A stretch of 64,000 nucleotides of DNA from Limnochorda sp. L945t. GTDB lineage: Bacteria; Bacillota; Limnochordia; Limnochordales; Geochordaceae. A model generated the notes under the pieces. It did not search any database, was not told the origin of the DNA, and saw only the letters and a list, made by a program, of their open reading frames with translations. A program made the position numbers and the translations under genes. Of this stretch, positions 8,168-16,787 are shown piece after piece (positions within the stretch are counted from its first letter, which is position 1; each line of letters opens with the position of its first letter). The stretch covers positions 1,054,001-1,118,000 of the forward strand of contig NZ_CP141615.1 of NCBI RefSeq assembly GCF_035593305.1. Direction: 5' to 3'.

Positions 8168-8947
8168 ATGCCGGTCAAAGTCGCGGTCGCAGGGGCTTCC
8201 GGGAAAGTGGGCCGGGAAGTGGTGGCGGCGGTCGTCCAGCACCCCGACATGCAGCTGGTAGGGGCGCTCGGGCGCCGCTCGGCCGGCCGCGACGCCGGTG
8301 AGCTGGCCGGCATCGGCCAGGTGGGCGTGCTCATCGAGCGAGACGTGCGCAGGCTGCTGGAGCGCGCCTCCGTCGACGTGCTGGTGGACTTCACCGAGGC
8401 CCAGGCCGCCCTCGAGCACGCCTTCACCTGCATCGACGCGGGGATCCACCTGGTGGTGGGGACGACCGGCATCAGCCGCTCCGAGCTCGAGGATCTGGAC
8501 GCCCGGTGTCGCCAGCGGGGCGTGGGGGCGGTGGTCTCGCCCAACTTCGCGATCGGGGCCCTGTTGATGATGCGGCTGGCCACCCTCGTGGCCCCGTACA
8601 TGCCGCGCTGCGAGATCGTGGAGATGCACCACGAAACCAAGCTCGATGCCCCGTCGGGTACGGCCCTGCGCACCGCCGCCCTGATCGCCGAGGCCAGGGG
8701 GCGCGCGGAGGGAGGAGCTCCGGATCCCGTGCCCATCCACAGCGTGCGCTTGCCCGGCCTCGTCGCCCACCAGGAAGTGATCTTCGGGCTGGAGGGGCAG
8801 ACCCTGACCATCCGGCACGACAGCACCAGCCGGCGCAGTTTCGTGCCCGGGGTGCTCCTCGCCGTGCAGCGCGTGGGGGCCTTGCGGGGCGTCCACTCCC
8901 TCGAGGAGATCCTCTTCGAACAGCCTCCCGGAGCCTTGCGCCACTGA
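8168..8947 (+). CDS. dapB: 4-hydroxy-tetrahydrodipicolinate reductase
   Basis: 259 residues. The N-terminal Rossmann motif is GASGKVGREV, then VDFTEAQAALEH and VVGTTG. The catalytic/substrate segment EMHHETKLDAPSGTAL contains the conserved His-His and Lys-x-Asp-x-Pro-Ser-Gly-Thr. DapB reduces the DapA product with NAD(P)H in the diaminopimelate/lysine pathway. Placing it ahead of the dipicolinate synthase genes makes sense because DpaAB uses the same substrate, so the two activities sit at a branch point between cell-wall precursor and spore dipicolinate. ATG 8168 is used. The gene follows a terminator, so a promoter should lie in 8065-8160, though none is obvious. Confidence 0.95.
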   Translation: MPVKVAVAGASGKVGREVVAAVVQHPDMQLVGALGRRSAGRDAGELAGIGQVGVLIERDVRRLLERASVDVLVDFTEAQAALEHAFTCIDAGIHLVVGTTGISRSELEDLDARCRQRGVGAVVSPNFAIGALLMMRLATLVAPYMPRCEIVEMHHETKLDAPSGTALRTAALIAEARGRAEGGAPDPVPIHSVRLPGLVAHQEVIFGLEGQTLTIRHDSTSRRSFVPGVLLAVQRVGALRGVHSLEEILFEQPPGALRH

Positions 8948-8970
8948 CCGAGCCTGCCACCCCCGGCCGA

Positions 8971-8998
8971 ACCCCGTCGTCCTAGGACTCATATACTG
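8971..8998 (+). promoter_or_regulatory. Candidate sigma-K-like promoter for dpaAB
   Basis: An AC at 8971-8972, a 17-base spacer and CATATACTG at 8990-8998 match the remembered sigma-K pattern (AC, then CATAnnnTA) at all but one of the defined positions. B. subtilis spoVF is transcribed by sigma-K in the mother cell, so position and pattern agree. The match is short and could be chance. Confidence 0.35.
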
Positions 8999-9045
8999 CC
9001 GGCGGGAAGAGGCGTAAGAAAGGCACGGGCGACCGCCGGCGACGG

Positions 9046-9969
9046 ATGTGTGGCGGCGGGGCGATGGCGAGATCCATGGCACTCTCTCTGGAAGGCCGTA
9101 CCCTGGTCGTGGCGGGGGGCGACGAGCGGGAGCTGGCTCTGGCCGAGCGCCTGCTGGAGCTGGGTGCCGGCGTCTGGATGGTGGGGTTCCCGGCCGCACT
9201 CCTTCCTCCGGGGGCACACTTCGCCCCTGACCTTGCGAGCGTGGCGGACCGGGCGGAGGCGGTGCTCTGCCCGCTGAGCGGCACCGACCCCCAGGGAGCC
9301 ATCCGTACCGTCATGGCGCAGGGGATGCGGATCCTCCTCGACGACGGCGTCCTGGAGCGCCTGCGCTCGGGGACGCTGCTGGTCATCGGGAGCGCCAGGC
9401 CGGCGTTGAAAGCTGCGGCGGCCCGCCACGGCATCCGGCTGATCGAACTGGAGAAAGACGAGGAGATCGCCGTGCTCAACGCGGTCCCCACCGCGGAGGG
9501 GGCCGTCCAGCTGGCGATGTCCAACCTGCGCGTCACCCTGCACGGGAGCCGCACGGTGGTGGTGGGGTACGGGCGCTGCGGCCAGCAGCTGTGCCGGGTG
9601 CTCGGCGCTCTGGGCGCTTCGGTGCAGGCCGTCGTCTTCCACCGCACGGAGTGGGCTCGGGCGTGGGCGGCCGGCGTGGCGGCCATCTGGCCGCACGAGC
9701 TGGCCTCGGCCGCCGGGCAGGCCGACGTGATCTTCAACACCGCGCCGGCCCTGGTGGTCACGGAGGAGGTGCTGCGGCGTATGAAGCCGCAGGCGCTGGT
9801 CGTTGACATTGCCTCGGACGCCGGCGGGACCGACTTCGAAGCCGCCTCCCGTCTGGGCGTGCAGGCGATCCATGCCCTCGGGCTGCCGGGGCGAGTGGCA
9901 CCTCGAACGGCCGGCGCCATCCTGGCCCAGGTGGTACCCGGCATCCTGGCCCGGTCGCTGGCTCCCTGA
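9046..9969 (+). CDS. dpaA: Dipicolinate synthase subunit A (SpoVFA)
   Basis: 307 residues with a NAD(P)-binding fold in the second half (VVVGYGRCGQQLCRVLGALG) and the conserved segments PTAEGAVQLAM and ALGLPGRVAPRTAG. DpaA and DpaB together make dipicolinic acid from dihydrodipicolinate in the mother cell; dipicolinate then loads the spore core. ATG 9046 is given; ATG 9064 (after gcggggcg) is an equally good start. An 8-bp inverted repeat (8998-9005 with 9033-9040) lies just upstream in the leader. The gene is followed by dpaB after a 44-base gap, then by asd, dapG and dapA. Confidence 0.95.
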   Translation: MCGGGAMARSMALSLEGRTLVVAGGDERELALAERLLELGAGVWMVGFPAALLPPGAHFAPDLASVADRAEAVLCPLSGTDPQGAIRTVMAQGMRILLDDGVLERLRSGTLLVIGSARPALKAAAARHGIRLIELEKDEEIAVLNAVPTAEGAVQLAMSNLRVTLHGSRTVVVGYGRCGQQLCRVLGALGASVQAVVFHRTEWARAWAAGVAAIWPHELASAAGQADVIFNTAPALVVTEEVLRRMKPQALVVDIASDAGGTDFEAASRLGVQAIHALGLPGRVAPRTAGAILAQVVPGILARSLAP

Positions 9970-10013
9970 TCGGGCCTGCCGGCACGGCGGCCGCCCGTCG
10001 CCGAGGAAAGGGC

Positions 10014-10616
10014 GTGGCTGCGTTGTTCGAAGGCAAGCGCATCGGTTGGGCGCTCGCTGCATCCCACTGCTCGTTCGAGGAGGTGCTTCCGTCCATCGAA
10101 CAGCTGGTGGCGCGAGGAGCCCAGGTGTTTCCCATCCTGTCGGAGCATGCGGTCGACACGCGCTTCGGCACCGTCGAGGAATGGGTGGCCCGGCTGCAGC
10201 AAGCCACCGGGCGCCGCGTGATGCGGTCCATCGTGGAGACGGAGCCGGTGGGACCCAAGAAGCTGCTGGATGCGCTCGTGATCGCCCCGTGCACCGGTAC
10301 CACGCTCGCCAAGCTGGCGCTGGCGATCAACGACTCGGCGGTCCTGATGGCGGCCAAGGCCACCTTGCGAAACGGCCGCCCGGTCGTGCTGGCCATCTCC
10401 ACCAACGACGCGCTGGGGGCCAACGCGAAGAACCTGGGCCTCCTCCTGTCCATGAAGAACGTCTACATGGTACCCTTCGGGCAGGACAATCCCGAAGAGA
10501 AGCCAACGTCCATGGTCGCGGACTTCTCCCTGATCCTGCCCGCGCTGGAAGCGGCCCTGGAGGGCCGGCAGATCCAGCCGATGATCATCGACAGGGCGCG
10601 GCGGCAAGTGCGCTGA
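10014..10616 (+). CDS. dpaB: Dipicolinate synthase subunit B (SpoVFB)
   Basis: 200 residues, a flavoprotein-like fold: KRIGWALAASHCSFEEV at the N-terminus, ALVIAPCTGTTLAKLALAI in the middle and VYMVPFGQDNPEEKP near the end, all typical of SpoVFB. It is the partner of DpaA in dipicolinate synthesis. GTG 10014 follows gaggaaag with good spacing. Presence of both subunits is strong evidence that the organism makes dipicolinate-containing endospores. Confidence 0.95.
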   Translation: MAALFEGKRIGWALAASHCSFEEVLPSIEQLVARGAQVFPILSEHAVDTRFGTVEEWVARLQQATGRRVMRSIVETEPVGPKKLLDALVIAPCTGTTLAKLALAINDSAVLMAAKATLRNGRPVVLAISTNDALGANAKNLGLLLSMKNVYMVPFGQDNPEEKPTSMVADFSLILPALEAALEGRQIQPMIIDRARRQVR

Positions 10617-10677
10617 AGGACGTAACGAGCACGCCCGGGCGGTCGACGGTCCGGTGCGGCGGGAGGCGAAAGGCGGC

Positions 10678-11709
10678 ATGGCGCAAGGCGTCAAAGTGGG
10701 CGTGGTGGGGGCCACCGGTGCGGTGGGACAGGAGTTCTTGAAGATCCTGGAGGAGCGCCGCTGGAAGCTCGGCGATCTCCGGCTGTTCGCCTCGGAGCGC
10801 TCGGCGGGCAAGACGGTGCGGGTGCTGGGAGAGACCTTTTCGATCGAGGCGGCCACCCCCTCCCGGATGGAGGGGCTCGACCTGCTCTTCTTCTCGGCCG
10901 GCGCCTCGGTGAGCCGAGAGCTGGCCCCCCAGCTCGCCCGCAAGGGAGCCGTGGTGATCGACAACTCCAGCGCCTTTCGCATGGATCCCGACGTGCCCCT
11001 GGTGGTGCCGGAGGTCAACGGCCAGGACGCCTTCCGGCACCGGGGCATCGTCGCCAACCCTAACTGCTCGACCATCATCATGGCGGTGCCCCTGTGGCCA
11101 CTGCACCGTGCCGCCGGGATCCGGAGGGTGGTCGTCTCCACGTACCAGGCGGTGTCGGGCGCGGGTGCCCGGGCGATGGCCGAGCTCGAGGAGGAGCTGC
11201 GGGCGCACGTCCGGGGCGAGACGTACGAGCCGGCGGTGTTGCCTTACGCCTCCGCGGAGCGGCACTACCCCATCGCGTTCAACGTGATCCCCCAGGTCGA
11301 CCGGTTCGAGGAGGCGGGCTACACCAAAGAGGAGTGGAAGATGGTGCGGGAGACGCGCAAGATCTTCCACGAACCGGAGCTTGCCGTCACCGCGACCACC
11401 GTCAGGGTCCCCGTCCTGCGCAGCCACTCCGAATCGATCAACGTGGAGCTCGCCCGGCCGCTGTCGGCCGAGGAGGCGCGGGCCCTCCTGCGGGAGGCCC
11501 CCGGCGTCGAGGTGGTCGACGACCCCGAGCGCCAGCGCTACCCGATGCCGCTCGAGTGGAGCGGCAAGGACGCCGTGGCGGTGGGCCGCATCCGGGAGGA
11601 CCTGTCCCGGCCCGGGGCGCTCAACCTCTGGGCCGTGGGCGACCAGATCCGCAAGGGCGCGGCGCTCAACGCGGTGCAGATCGCCCAGGTCCTGGGCTTG
11701 CTCGCTTAG
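10678..11709 (+). CDS. asd: Aspartate-semialdehyde dehydrogenase
   Basis: 343 residues. NADP-binding GATGAVGQEF is near the N-terminus, the catalytic Cys130 is in ANPNCSTI, and the C-terminal catalytic His region (VPVLRSHSESINVEL) is present. It makes aspartate semialdehyde, the common precursor of lysine/diaminopimelate, threonine and methionine. ATG 10678 follows gggagg; a GTG 24 bases upstream is less likely. Gene order dpaB-asd-dapG-dapA is the classical spore-former arrangement. Confidence 0.95.
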   Translation: MAQGVKVGVVGATGAVGQEFLKILEERRWKLGDLRLFASERSAGKTVRVLGETFSIEAATPSRMEGLDLLFFSAGASVSRELAPQLARKGAVVIDNSSAFRMDPDVPLVVPEVNGQDAFRHRGIVANPNCSTIIMAVPLWPLHRAAGIRRVVVSTYQAVSGAGARAMAELEEELRAHVRGETYEPAVLPYASAERHYPIAFNVIPQVDRFEEAGYTKEEWKMVRETRKIFHEPELAVTATTVRVPVLRSHSESINVELARPLSAEEARALLREAPGVEVVDDPERQRYPMPLEWSGKDAVAVGRIREDLSRPGALNLWAVGDQIRKGAALNAVQIAQVLGLLA

Positions 11710-11728
11710 AGCGGAGAGCGGTGAAACG

Positions 11729-12958
11729 ATGCGGGTACTCGTACAGAAGTTCGGCGGCACCTCCGTGGCGACGCCGGAGAAGCGCCGCCAGGTGGTGCAG
11801 CACGTCCGGAAGGCCCTGGAGGACGGCTACGCGGTGGTCGCCGTGGCTTCCGCCATGGGGCGGCGGGGAGAGCCGTACGCCACCGACTCGCTGCTCGAGC
11901 TCCTGGCCCGGGAGGCCGGCGGGGCGCCGGATCCCCGTGAGCAGGACCAGCTCGTCGCCTGCGGGGAGATCATCGCCTGCGCCGTGCTCTCCCAGGCGTT
12001 GATCCGCCAGGGCATCCCGGCCGTCTCCCTCACGGGGGCCCAGGCGGGCATCCTCACGGAAGGGCGCCACGCCGACGCCCGGATCCTGCAGATCCGCACG
12101 GAGCGCCTGCACCGGGAGCTGTCCGGCGGGCGGGTGCCGGTGGTGGCGGGCTTCCAGGGGGTCACCGAGGAGGGCGAGGTGACCACCCTGGGCCGTGGGG
12201 GCAGCGACACGACCGCCGCCGCACTGGGGGTGGCGCTGGGGGCCGAGCTGGTCGAGATCTTCACCGATGTGGACGGCATCAAGGCGGCCGACCCGCGGGT
12301 GGTGCCCGACGCCCCCACGCTCGCCAGCGTGGCGTACCGGGAGGCGGCCGAGCTGGCCCACCTCGGCGCCCGGGTCGTGCACCCGAGGGCCGTCGAAATC
12401 GCCATGGAAGGGCACGTGCCGTTACGCATCCGGCAGACAGGTTCCGATCATCCCGGTACGCTCGTATGGGATCGACCGGCGGGCGGGACCATGGAGATCC
12501 GTTCGGACCGGCCCGTGGTCGGCATCGCCCACGTGGGGGATCTGGCCCAGGTGGTGGTGGGAGGCCGGCAGGACTTCAACCAGGACGCGCTGCACTCTCG
12601 CCTGCTGCAAGCGGTGGCCCGCAAAGGCGTGAGCATCGACCTGATCCTGGTGAGCCCCCACCAGCTGATGTTCAGCGTGCCGGAGCCGGCCGCTTCGGCG
12701 GTCCACGAGGCGCTGGCCGAGTTCGACGTGGAAGTGGCGGTGACCCGCAAGCTGGCCAAGGTTTCGGTGGTAGGCGCGGGGATGCACGGGGTGCCGGGGA
12801 TCATGGCGAGGGTGGCCCGCGCGCTGACCGGCGCCGGCGTGGCCATCTTACAGACCAGCGACTCCCATGCCAGCATCTCCTGCCTGATCGACGGAGAGCG
12901 CCTGGGAGACGCCATCCGGGCGCTGTTCGAGGAGTTCGAGTTGGGGAGGGGAGCGTGA
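11729..12958 (+). CDS. dapG: Aspartokinase I-type with ACT domains
   Basis: 409 residues. The kinase signature KFGGTSVATPEKR is at the start, TLGRGGSDTTAAALG and EIFTDVDGIKAADPR follow, and two ACT domains fill about residues 265-409. It phosphorylates aspartate as the entry step to lysine, diaminopimelate and dipicolinate synthesis. Location between asd and dapA identifies it with B. subtilis dapG, the diaminopimelate-responsive isozyme; feedback specificity here is inferred. ATG 11729 is preceded by a GGAG site. The stop overlaps the dapA start by four bases (GTGA), indicating translational coupling. Confidence 0.94.
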   Translation: MRVLVQKFGGTSVATPEKRRQVVQHVRKALEDGYAVVAVASAMGRRGEPYATDSLLELLAREAGGAPDPREQDQLVACGEIIACAVLSQALIRQGIPAVSLTGAQAGILTEGRHADARILQIRTERLHRELSGGRVPVVAGFQGVTEEGEVTTLGRGGSDTTAAALGVALGAELVEIFTDVDGIKAADPRVVPDAPTLASVAYREAAELAHLGARVVHPRAVEIAMEGHVPLRIRQTGSDHPGTLVWDRPAGGTMEIRSDRPVVGIAHVGDLAQVVVGGRQDFNQDALHSRLLQAVARKGVSIDLILVSPHQLMFSVPEPAASAVHEALAEFDVEVAVTRKLAKVSVVGAGMHGVPGIMARVARALTGAGVAILQTSDSHASISCLIDGERLGDAIRALFEEFELGRGA

Positions 12959-13848
12959 GGCGGATGGCTGAGCTGGGACGGCTCCTGACTGCCATGGTGA
13001 CGCCCATGCGGCCGGACGGCAGCGTCGACTACGAAGCGGCGGCCGCGCTGGCCGTCCGGTTGGTGGAGACGGGTTCGGACGGGGTGGTGGTCTCGGGCAG
13101 CACGGGGGAGTCGCCGACGCTGACGGACGAGGAGAAGCTGGGCCTGTTCCGGGCGGTGGTCGAGGCGGTCGGGGGACGGGCCACGGTGGTGGCCGGCACG
13201 GGCACCTACGACACCGCGCACAGCGTGGAGCTGACCCGCAAGGCCGAGAAAGCCGGGGTCGACGCGATCCTGGCCGTGGTCCCGTACTACAACAGGCCGC
13301 CGCAAGAGGGCCTCTACCGCCACTTCGAGACCGTCGCCCGCTCGACGAGCCTTCCGGTCATCCTGTACAATATCCCGGGCCGAACGGGGCAGATGCTGGC
13401 CGCCGAGACCACGGCCAGGCTGGCGGCCATCGACAACGTGGTGGGGCTGAAGGACTCGTCGGGACAGATCGATCACGTCTCACTGGTGCGTACCATGACG
13501 CCGCCCGACTTCCTCATCTACAGCGGCGACGACAGCCTGACCTTGCCGATCCTCGCCGTGGGGGGGGCAGGTGTCGTCAGTGTTGCCTCGCACCTCGTGG
13601 GCCGGCGGATCCGGGAGATGATCGAGGCGTTCGTGGGCGGCAAGGTCGATCGGGCGAAGGCGATCCACCTGGAGCTTTTCGGGCTCTTCAAGGCTTTGTT
13701 CGTCACGACCAACCCCATTCCGATCAAGCGGGCCCTGCAGCTGGCCGGCGTGAAGGTCGGCCCGGTGCGGCCGCCGCTGGTGGAGGCCTCCGAGGCGGAG
13801 ACGGCCGTCATTCGCAAGGCGATGGAGCAGCTGGCGCTGGTCGGATGA
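12955..13848 (+). CDS. dapA: 4-hydroxy-tetrahydrodipicolinate synthase
   Basis: 297 residues, a TIM-barrel Schiff-base lyase: VSGSTGESPTLTDEEK, the catalytic Tyr region YNIPGRTG and the Schiff-base Lys166 in GLKDSSG. It condenses pyruvate and aspartate semialdehyde. The GTG at 12955 overlaps the dapG stop and has a GGAGG five bases upstream, so it is preferred to ATG 12964. It is the last biosynthetic gene of the block; RNase J follows after a 49-base gap. Confidence 0.94.
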   Translation: MRRMAELGRLLTAMVTPMRPDGSVDYEAAAALAVRLVETGSDGVVVSGSTGESPTLTDEEKLGLFRAVVEAVGGRATVVAGTGTYDTAHSVELTRKAEKAGVDAILAVVPYYNRPPQEGLYRHFETVARSTSLPVILYNIPGRTGQMLAAETTARLAAIDNVVGLKDSSGQIDHVSLVRTMTPPDFLIYSGDDSLTLPILAVGGAGVVSVASHLVGRRIREMIEAFVGGKVDRAKAIHLELFGLFKALFVTTNPIPIKRALQLAGVKVGPVRPPLVEASEAETAVIRKAMEQLALVG

Positions 13849-13897
13849 GCGAGGGGCGGTCGACGGCCCCGATGCTAAGGAGGTGCATGCACGCCGC

Positions 13898-15565
13898 ATG
13901 GGTTCGAGTGAGCCGGCGCTCTCGGTCATCCCGCTGGGCGGTCTGGGAGAAGTCGGCAAGAACATGATGGTGCTGGAGAGCGCGGACGACATCCTGGTCA
14001 TCGACGCCGGGGTGATGTTTCCCGAAGAGGAGATGCTGGGGATCGACCTGGTCATCCCCGATTTCTCCTATCTCGTGGAGCGCCGGCAGAAGATCCGGGC
14101 CATCGTCCTGACCCACGGTCACGAAGATCATATCGGCGCCCTGCCGTACGTCCTGCGTCAGATCCAGGCACCCGTCTACGGCACCCGGCTCACCCTGGGG
14201 CTCGTGCGGGCCCGGCTGCTCGAGCACAACCTGGAGTCGCTGCCCGAGTTCATCGAGGTGCAGGCCGGGCAGCGGCGGCGGCTGGGCGGCTTCGACGTGG
14301 AGTTCATCCACCTCAACCACAGCATCGCCGATGCGGTCGCCATCGCCGTTCACGGTGCCGTCGGCACGGTCCTGCACGTCACCGACTTCAAGTTCGATCA
14401 GACCCCCATCGACGGGCGCCCCACCGACTATCACCGGCTGGCCGAGCTGGGCAAGCAGGGCGTGCACCTCCTGCTCTCCGACAGCACCAACGCCGAGCAG
14501 CCCGGCTGGAGCCCGTCGGAGCGCCGCGTGGGGGAGGCGTTCCTCGAGGCGTTTCGCAGGGCGGCCGGCCGGGTGCTGGTGGCCACGTTCGCCACCAACG
14601 TCCACCGCATCCAGCAGGCCATCGACGCGGCGGTGGCCACCGGCCGGCGGGTGGCGGTGGTCGGACGCAGCATGGAGACGGTCGTGGGCATCGCCGCCGA
14701 GCTGGGGTACCTGCGGATCCCGGAGGGGGTCCTCATCGCGCAGGACCAGATCGGCCAGCAGGCTCACAACCGGCTGGTCATCCTGACCACCGGGAGCCAG
14801 GGAGAGCCGATGTCGGCCCTCTCCCGCATGGCCTCCCAGGATCACCGGCTCGTGGAGATCGTGCCGGGGGACACCGTCATCATCTCGGCGCACCCGATCC
14901 CCGGCAACGAGCGGCTGGTCGGCAGGACCGTCAACCGGCTGTTCAAGCTCGGCGCCAACGTGATCTACGAGCCCTTCGAGGGGATTCACGCCTCGGGCCA
15001 CGCCTGCCAGGAGGAGCTGAAGCTCCTGCTCAACCTGGTGCGCCCGCGCTTTTTCGTGCCGGTGCACGGCGAGTACCGGATGCTGGTCAAGCACGCCCGG
15101 CTCGCCCGGGACGTGGGAATCGCGCCCGACGGCATCTTCATCGTGGAAAACGGGGACGTGCTCGAGCTCACCGCCGATCGGCTCGCCCGCAAGGGCCGGG
15201 TGCAGGCGGGGCAGGTCTTCGTGGACGGGCTGTCGGTGGGCGACGTGGGCAACGTGGTGCTCCGGGATCGCCGCCACCTCGCCCAGGACGGCATCCTGGT
15301 CGTCGTCCTGACCGTCGACTCCCGATCGGGGGAGCTCCTGGCGGGGCCGGAGCTCGTCTCCCGGGGCTTCGTCTACGTGCGGGAGTCGGAGACCTTCATG
15401 GAGGAGGCCCGGCAGGAGGCCAAGACGGCGCTGCTCGACGTGCTGTCGAAAAACGGCGCCGAGTGGGGAGCGGTCAAGGGCCGGGTGCGGGAGGCGCTGG
15501 GCCAGTTCATCTTCGAGCGGCTCAAGCGCCGGCCCATGATCTTGCCGATCATCGTCGAGGTCTGA
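13898..15565 (+). CDS. Ribonuclease J
   Basis: 555 residues. Metallo-beta-lactamase/beta-CASP nuclease: THGHEDHIGALPYVL metal motif, SDSTNAEQPGWSPSE, VATFATNVHRIQQ, TGSQGEPMSALSRM and VPVHGEYRMLVKHA, with the C-terminal RNase J domain complete. It acts as a 5'-3' exonuclease and endonuclease in mRNA decay and rRNA maturation. The B. subtilis gene at this position (downstream of dapA) is rnjB, but sequence alone does not separate J1 from J2 here. A strong taaggagg lies 14 bases upstream of ATG 13898. Confidence 0.94.
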   Translation: MGSSEPALSVIPLGGLGEVGKNMMVLESADDILVIDAGVMFPEEEMLGIDLVIPDFSYLVERRQKIRAIVLTHGHEDHIGALPYVLRQIQAPVYGTRLTLGLVRARLLEHNLESLPEFIEVQAGQRRRLGGFDVEFIHLNHSIADAVAIAVHGAVGTVLHVTDFKFDQTPIDGRPTDYHRLAELGKQGVHLLLSDSTNAEQPGWSPSERRVGEAFLEAFRRAAGRVLVATFATNVHRIQQAIDAAVATGRRVAVVGRSMETVVGIAAELGYLRIPEGVLIAQDQIGQQAHNRLVILTTGSQGEPMSALSRMASQDHRLVEIVPGDTVIISAHPIPGNERLVGRTVNRLFKLGANVIYEPFEGIHASGHACQEELKLLLNLVRPRFFVPVHGEYRMLVKHARLARDVGIAPDGIFIVENGDVLELTADRLARKGRVQAGQVFVDGLSVGDVGNVVLRDRRHLAQDGILVVVLTVDSRSGELLAGPELVSRGFVYVRESETFMEEARQEAKTALLDVLSKNGAEWGAVKGRVREALGQFIFERLKRRPMILPIIVEV

Positions 15566-15596
15566 GGCCACAGACGGTGCATACTACCTCCCGGGC

Positions 15597-15623
15597 GCAG
15601 CCGGCCTTCGTGGGGGCGGCTGC
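15597..15623 (+). terminator. Weak hairpin between rnj and tepA
   Basis: A 7-bp inverted repeat (GCAGCCG with CGGCTGC) and 13-base loop in the 93-base gap. No clear T-run follows, so termination is doubtful. Confidence 0.25.
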
Positions 15624-15658
15624 CCGTTCACAACCGGCACGCTACGGGAGGACACCTG

Positions 15659-16483
15659 GTGTTTTGCTGGAGCCAACAGGGGGCGGACCCATCGGACGGC
15701 CCCGAGCAGGAGGACGGTCAGGCGCCGGACGGGGAGCGCGGGATCCCTGCGGTGGCGCCCCCGGCACCCTCCAACCCGCAGGCGGCGCCTCCCCTCGAGT
15801 ACCTGCGGCAGCTGGGGCAGCTCGCGGCGGTCCCGTCGGGGGATCTGGGCATCCACGTCCTGCCCATCATCGGGCAGGTGGAAGGGCACGTGAGCCTGCC
15901 CCCCAAGAACAAGACCACCCGCTACGAGCACATCATCCCCCAGCTCGTGGCCGTCGAACAGAGCCCCCGGGTCCGGGGCCTGCTCATCGTGCTCAACACC
16001 GTGGGGGGCGACATCGAGGCCGGGCTTGCCATCGCGGAGATGGTACGAACCCTCTCCAAGCCTTCGGTCTCGGTCGTGCTGGGCGGCGGGCACTCCATCG
16101 GCATCCCGATCGCGGTGGCGGCCGACCACAGCCTGATCGCCGAGACCGCCACCGTCACGGTGCACCCGGTGCGCCTGTCGGGCGTGCTGGTGGGCATGCC
16201 GCAGGCCTACGAGTACCTCGACAAGATGCAGGACCGGATCATCCGCTTCATCGTCGACAACTCGCGGATCAGCGAGGAGAAGCTGCGAGAGCTCATGTTC
16301 CGCACGGGTGACCTCGTGCGGGACGTCGGCACCGTGCTCGTCGGGCGCGAGGCAGTCCACGCCGGGATCATCGACGAGGTAGGAGGGCTTTCGCAAGCCC
16401 TGGCGCGCCTGAAGGAGCTGGTCCGGGCCCGGGAGCAGGCGGCCCGGGCGGCCGGCGACGGAGGGGCTGCAGCCTCCCCGTGA
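15659..16483 (+). CDS. tepA: ClpP-fold protease TepA/YmfB
   Basis: 274 residues. A Pro/Ala-rich, probably disordered N-terminus (about 1-50) precedes a ClpP-like crotonase-fold domain with [18 protein letters not shown], the nucleophile segment GGGHSIG and the VTVHPVR His segment. This is the TepA family, which has been linked in B. subtilis to degradation of small spore proteins and to protein export. The GTG start has GGGAGGA nine bases upstream. As in B. subtilis, it follows RNase J and is followed by a ylzJ-like gene. Confidence 0.9.
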   Translation: MFCWSQQGADPSDGPEQEDGQAPDGERGIPAVAPPAPSNPQAAPPLEYLRQLGQLAAVPSGDLGIHVLPIIGQVEGHVSLPPKNKTTRYEHIIPQLVAVEQSPRVRGLLIVLNTVGGDIEAGLAIAEMVRTLSKPSVSVVLGGGHSIGIPIAVAADHSLIAETATVTVHPVRLSGVLVGMPQAYEYLDKMQDRIIRFIVDNSRISEEKLRELMFRTGDLVRDVGTVLVGREAVHAGIIDEVGGLSQALARLKELVRAREQAARAAGDGGAAASP

Positions 16484-16716
16484 TGGTCTCCGACGTCTAC
16501 TACACCGTGCTTCCCGTCAGTCTCGAGGCACCTGCGGGCGACGGCGGCCCGTTCGCCGCGCAGCGGCATGAAGTGCTGATCGGCCACTGGGGCGGCGTAC
16601 CGGTCTGGGTCGAGCTGCTGCACCACGCCGACGGGCGGTGGCGGGTCCAGCGCCTCATCACCACCGCCGCCGAGCTCTACCTCTGGCCTTCCCTCTTTCC
16701 CGGCACCCCTTGGTGA
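16480..16716 (+). CDS. YlzJ-like small protein
   Basis: 78 residues, starting [12 protein letters not shown] after a short lead and ending in YLWPSLFPG. The pattern matches the small YlzJ family, whose gene follows tepA and precedes spoIIIE in B. subtilis. Function is unknown. The GTG at 16480 overlaps the tepA stop (GTGA); ATG 16483 is an alternative. The expected ftsK/spoIIIE gene does not follow; a sensor kinase does, marking a break in conserved order. Confidence 0.7.
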   Translation: MMVSDVYYTVLPVSLEAPAGDGGPFAAQRHEVLIGHWGGVPVWVELLHHADGRWRVQRLITTAAELYLWPSLFPGTPW

Positions 16717-16722
16717 AGCCCA

Positions 16723-16751
16723 TCACAATCCTGTTATCTGCGTGTTATAAT
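16723..16751 (+). promoter_or_regulatory. Candidate promoter of the sensor-kinase operon with 11-bp direct repeat
   Basis: TATAAT at 16746-16751 with TCACAA 17 bases upstream (16723-16728, three of six matches to TTGACA). TGTTAT occurs at 16732 and again at 16743, exactly 11 bp apart and overlapping the -10 box, which could be a response-regulator site. The kinase start is 37 bases downstream. Confidence 0.4.
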
Positions 16752-16787
16752 CGAGCCGCGGACGACCGGAGGCGGGTGCAACGGGCC

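Noticed and set aside
8982-11141. Minus-strand open frame of about 720 codons opposite dpaA, dpaB and asd
   Set aside because: No recognisable domain; fully antisense to three well-supported genes.
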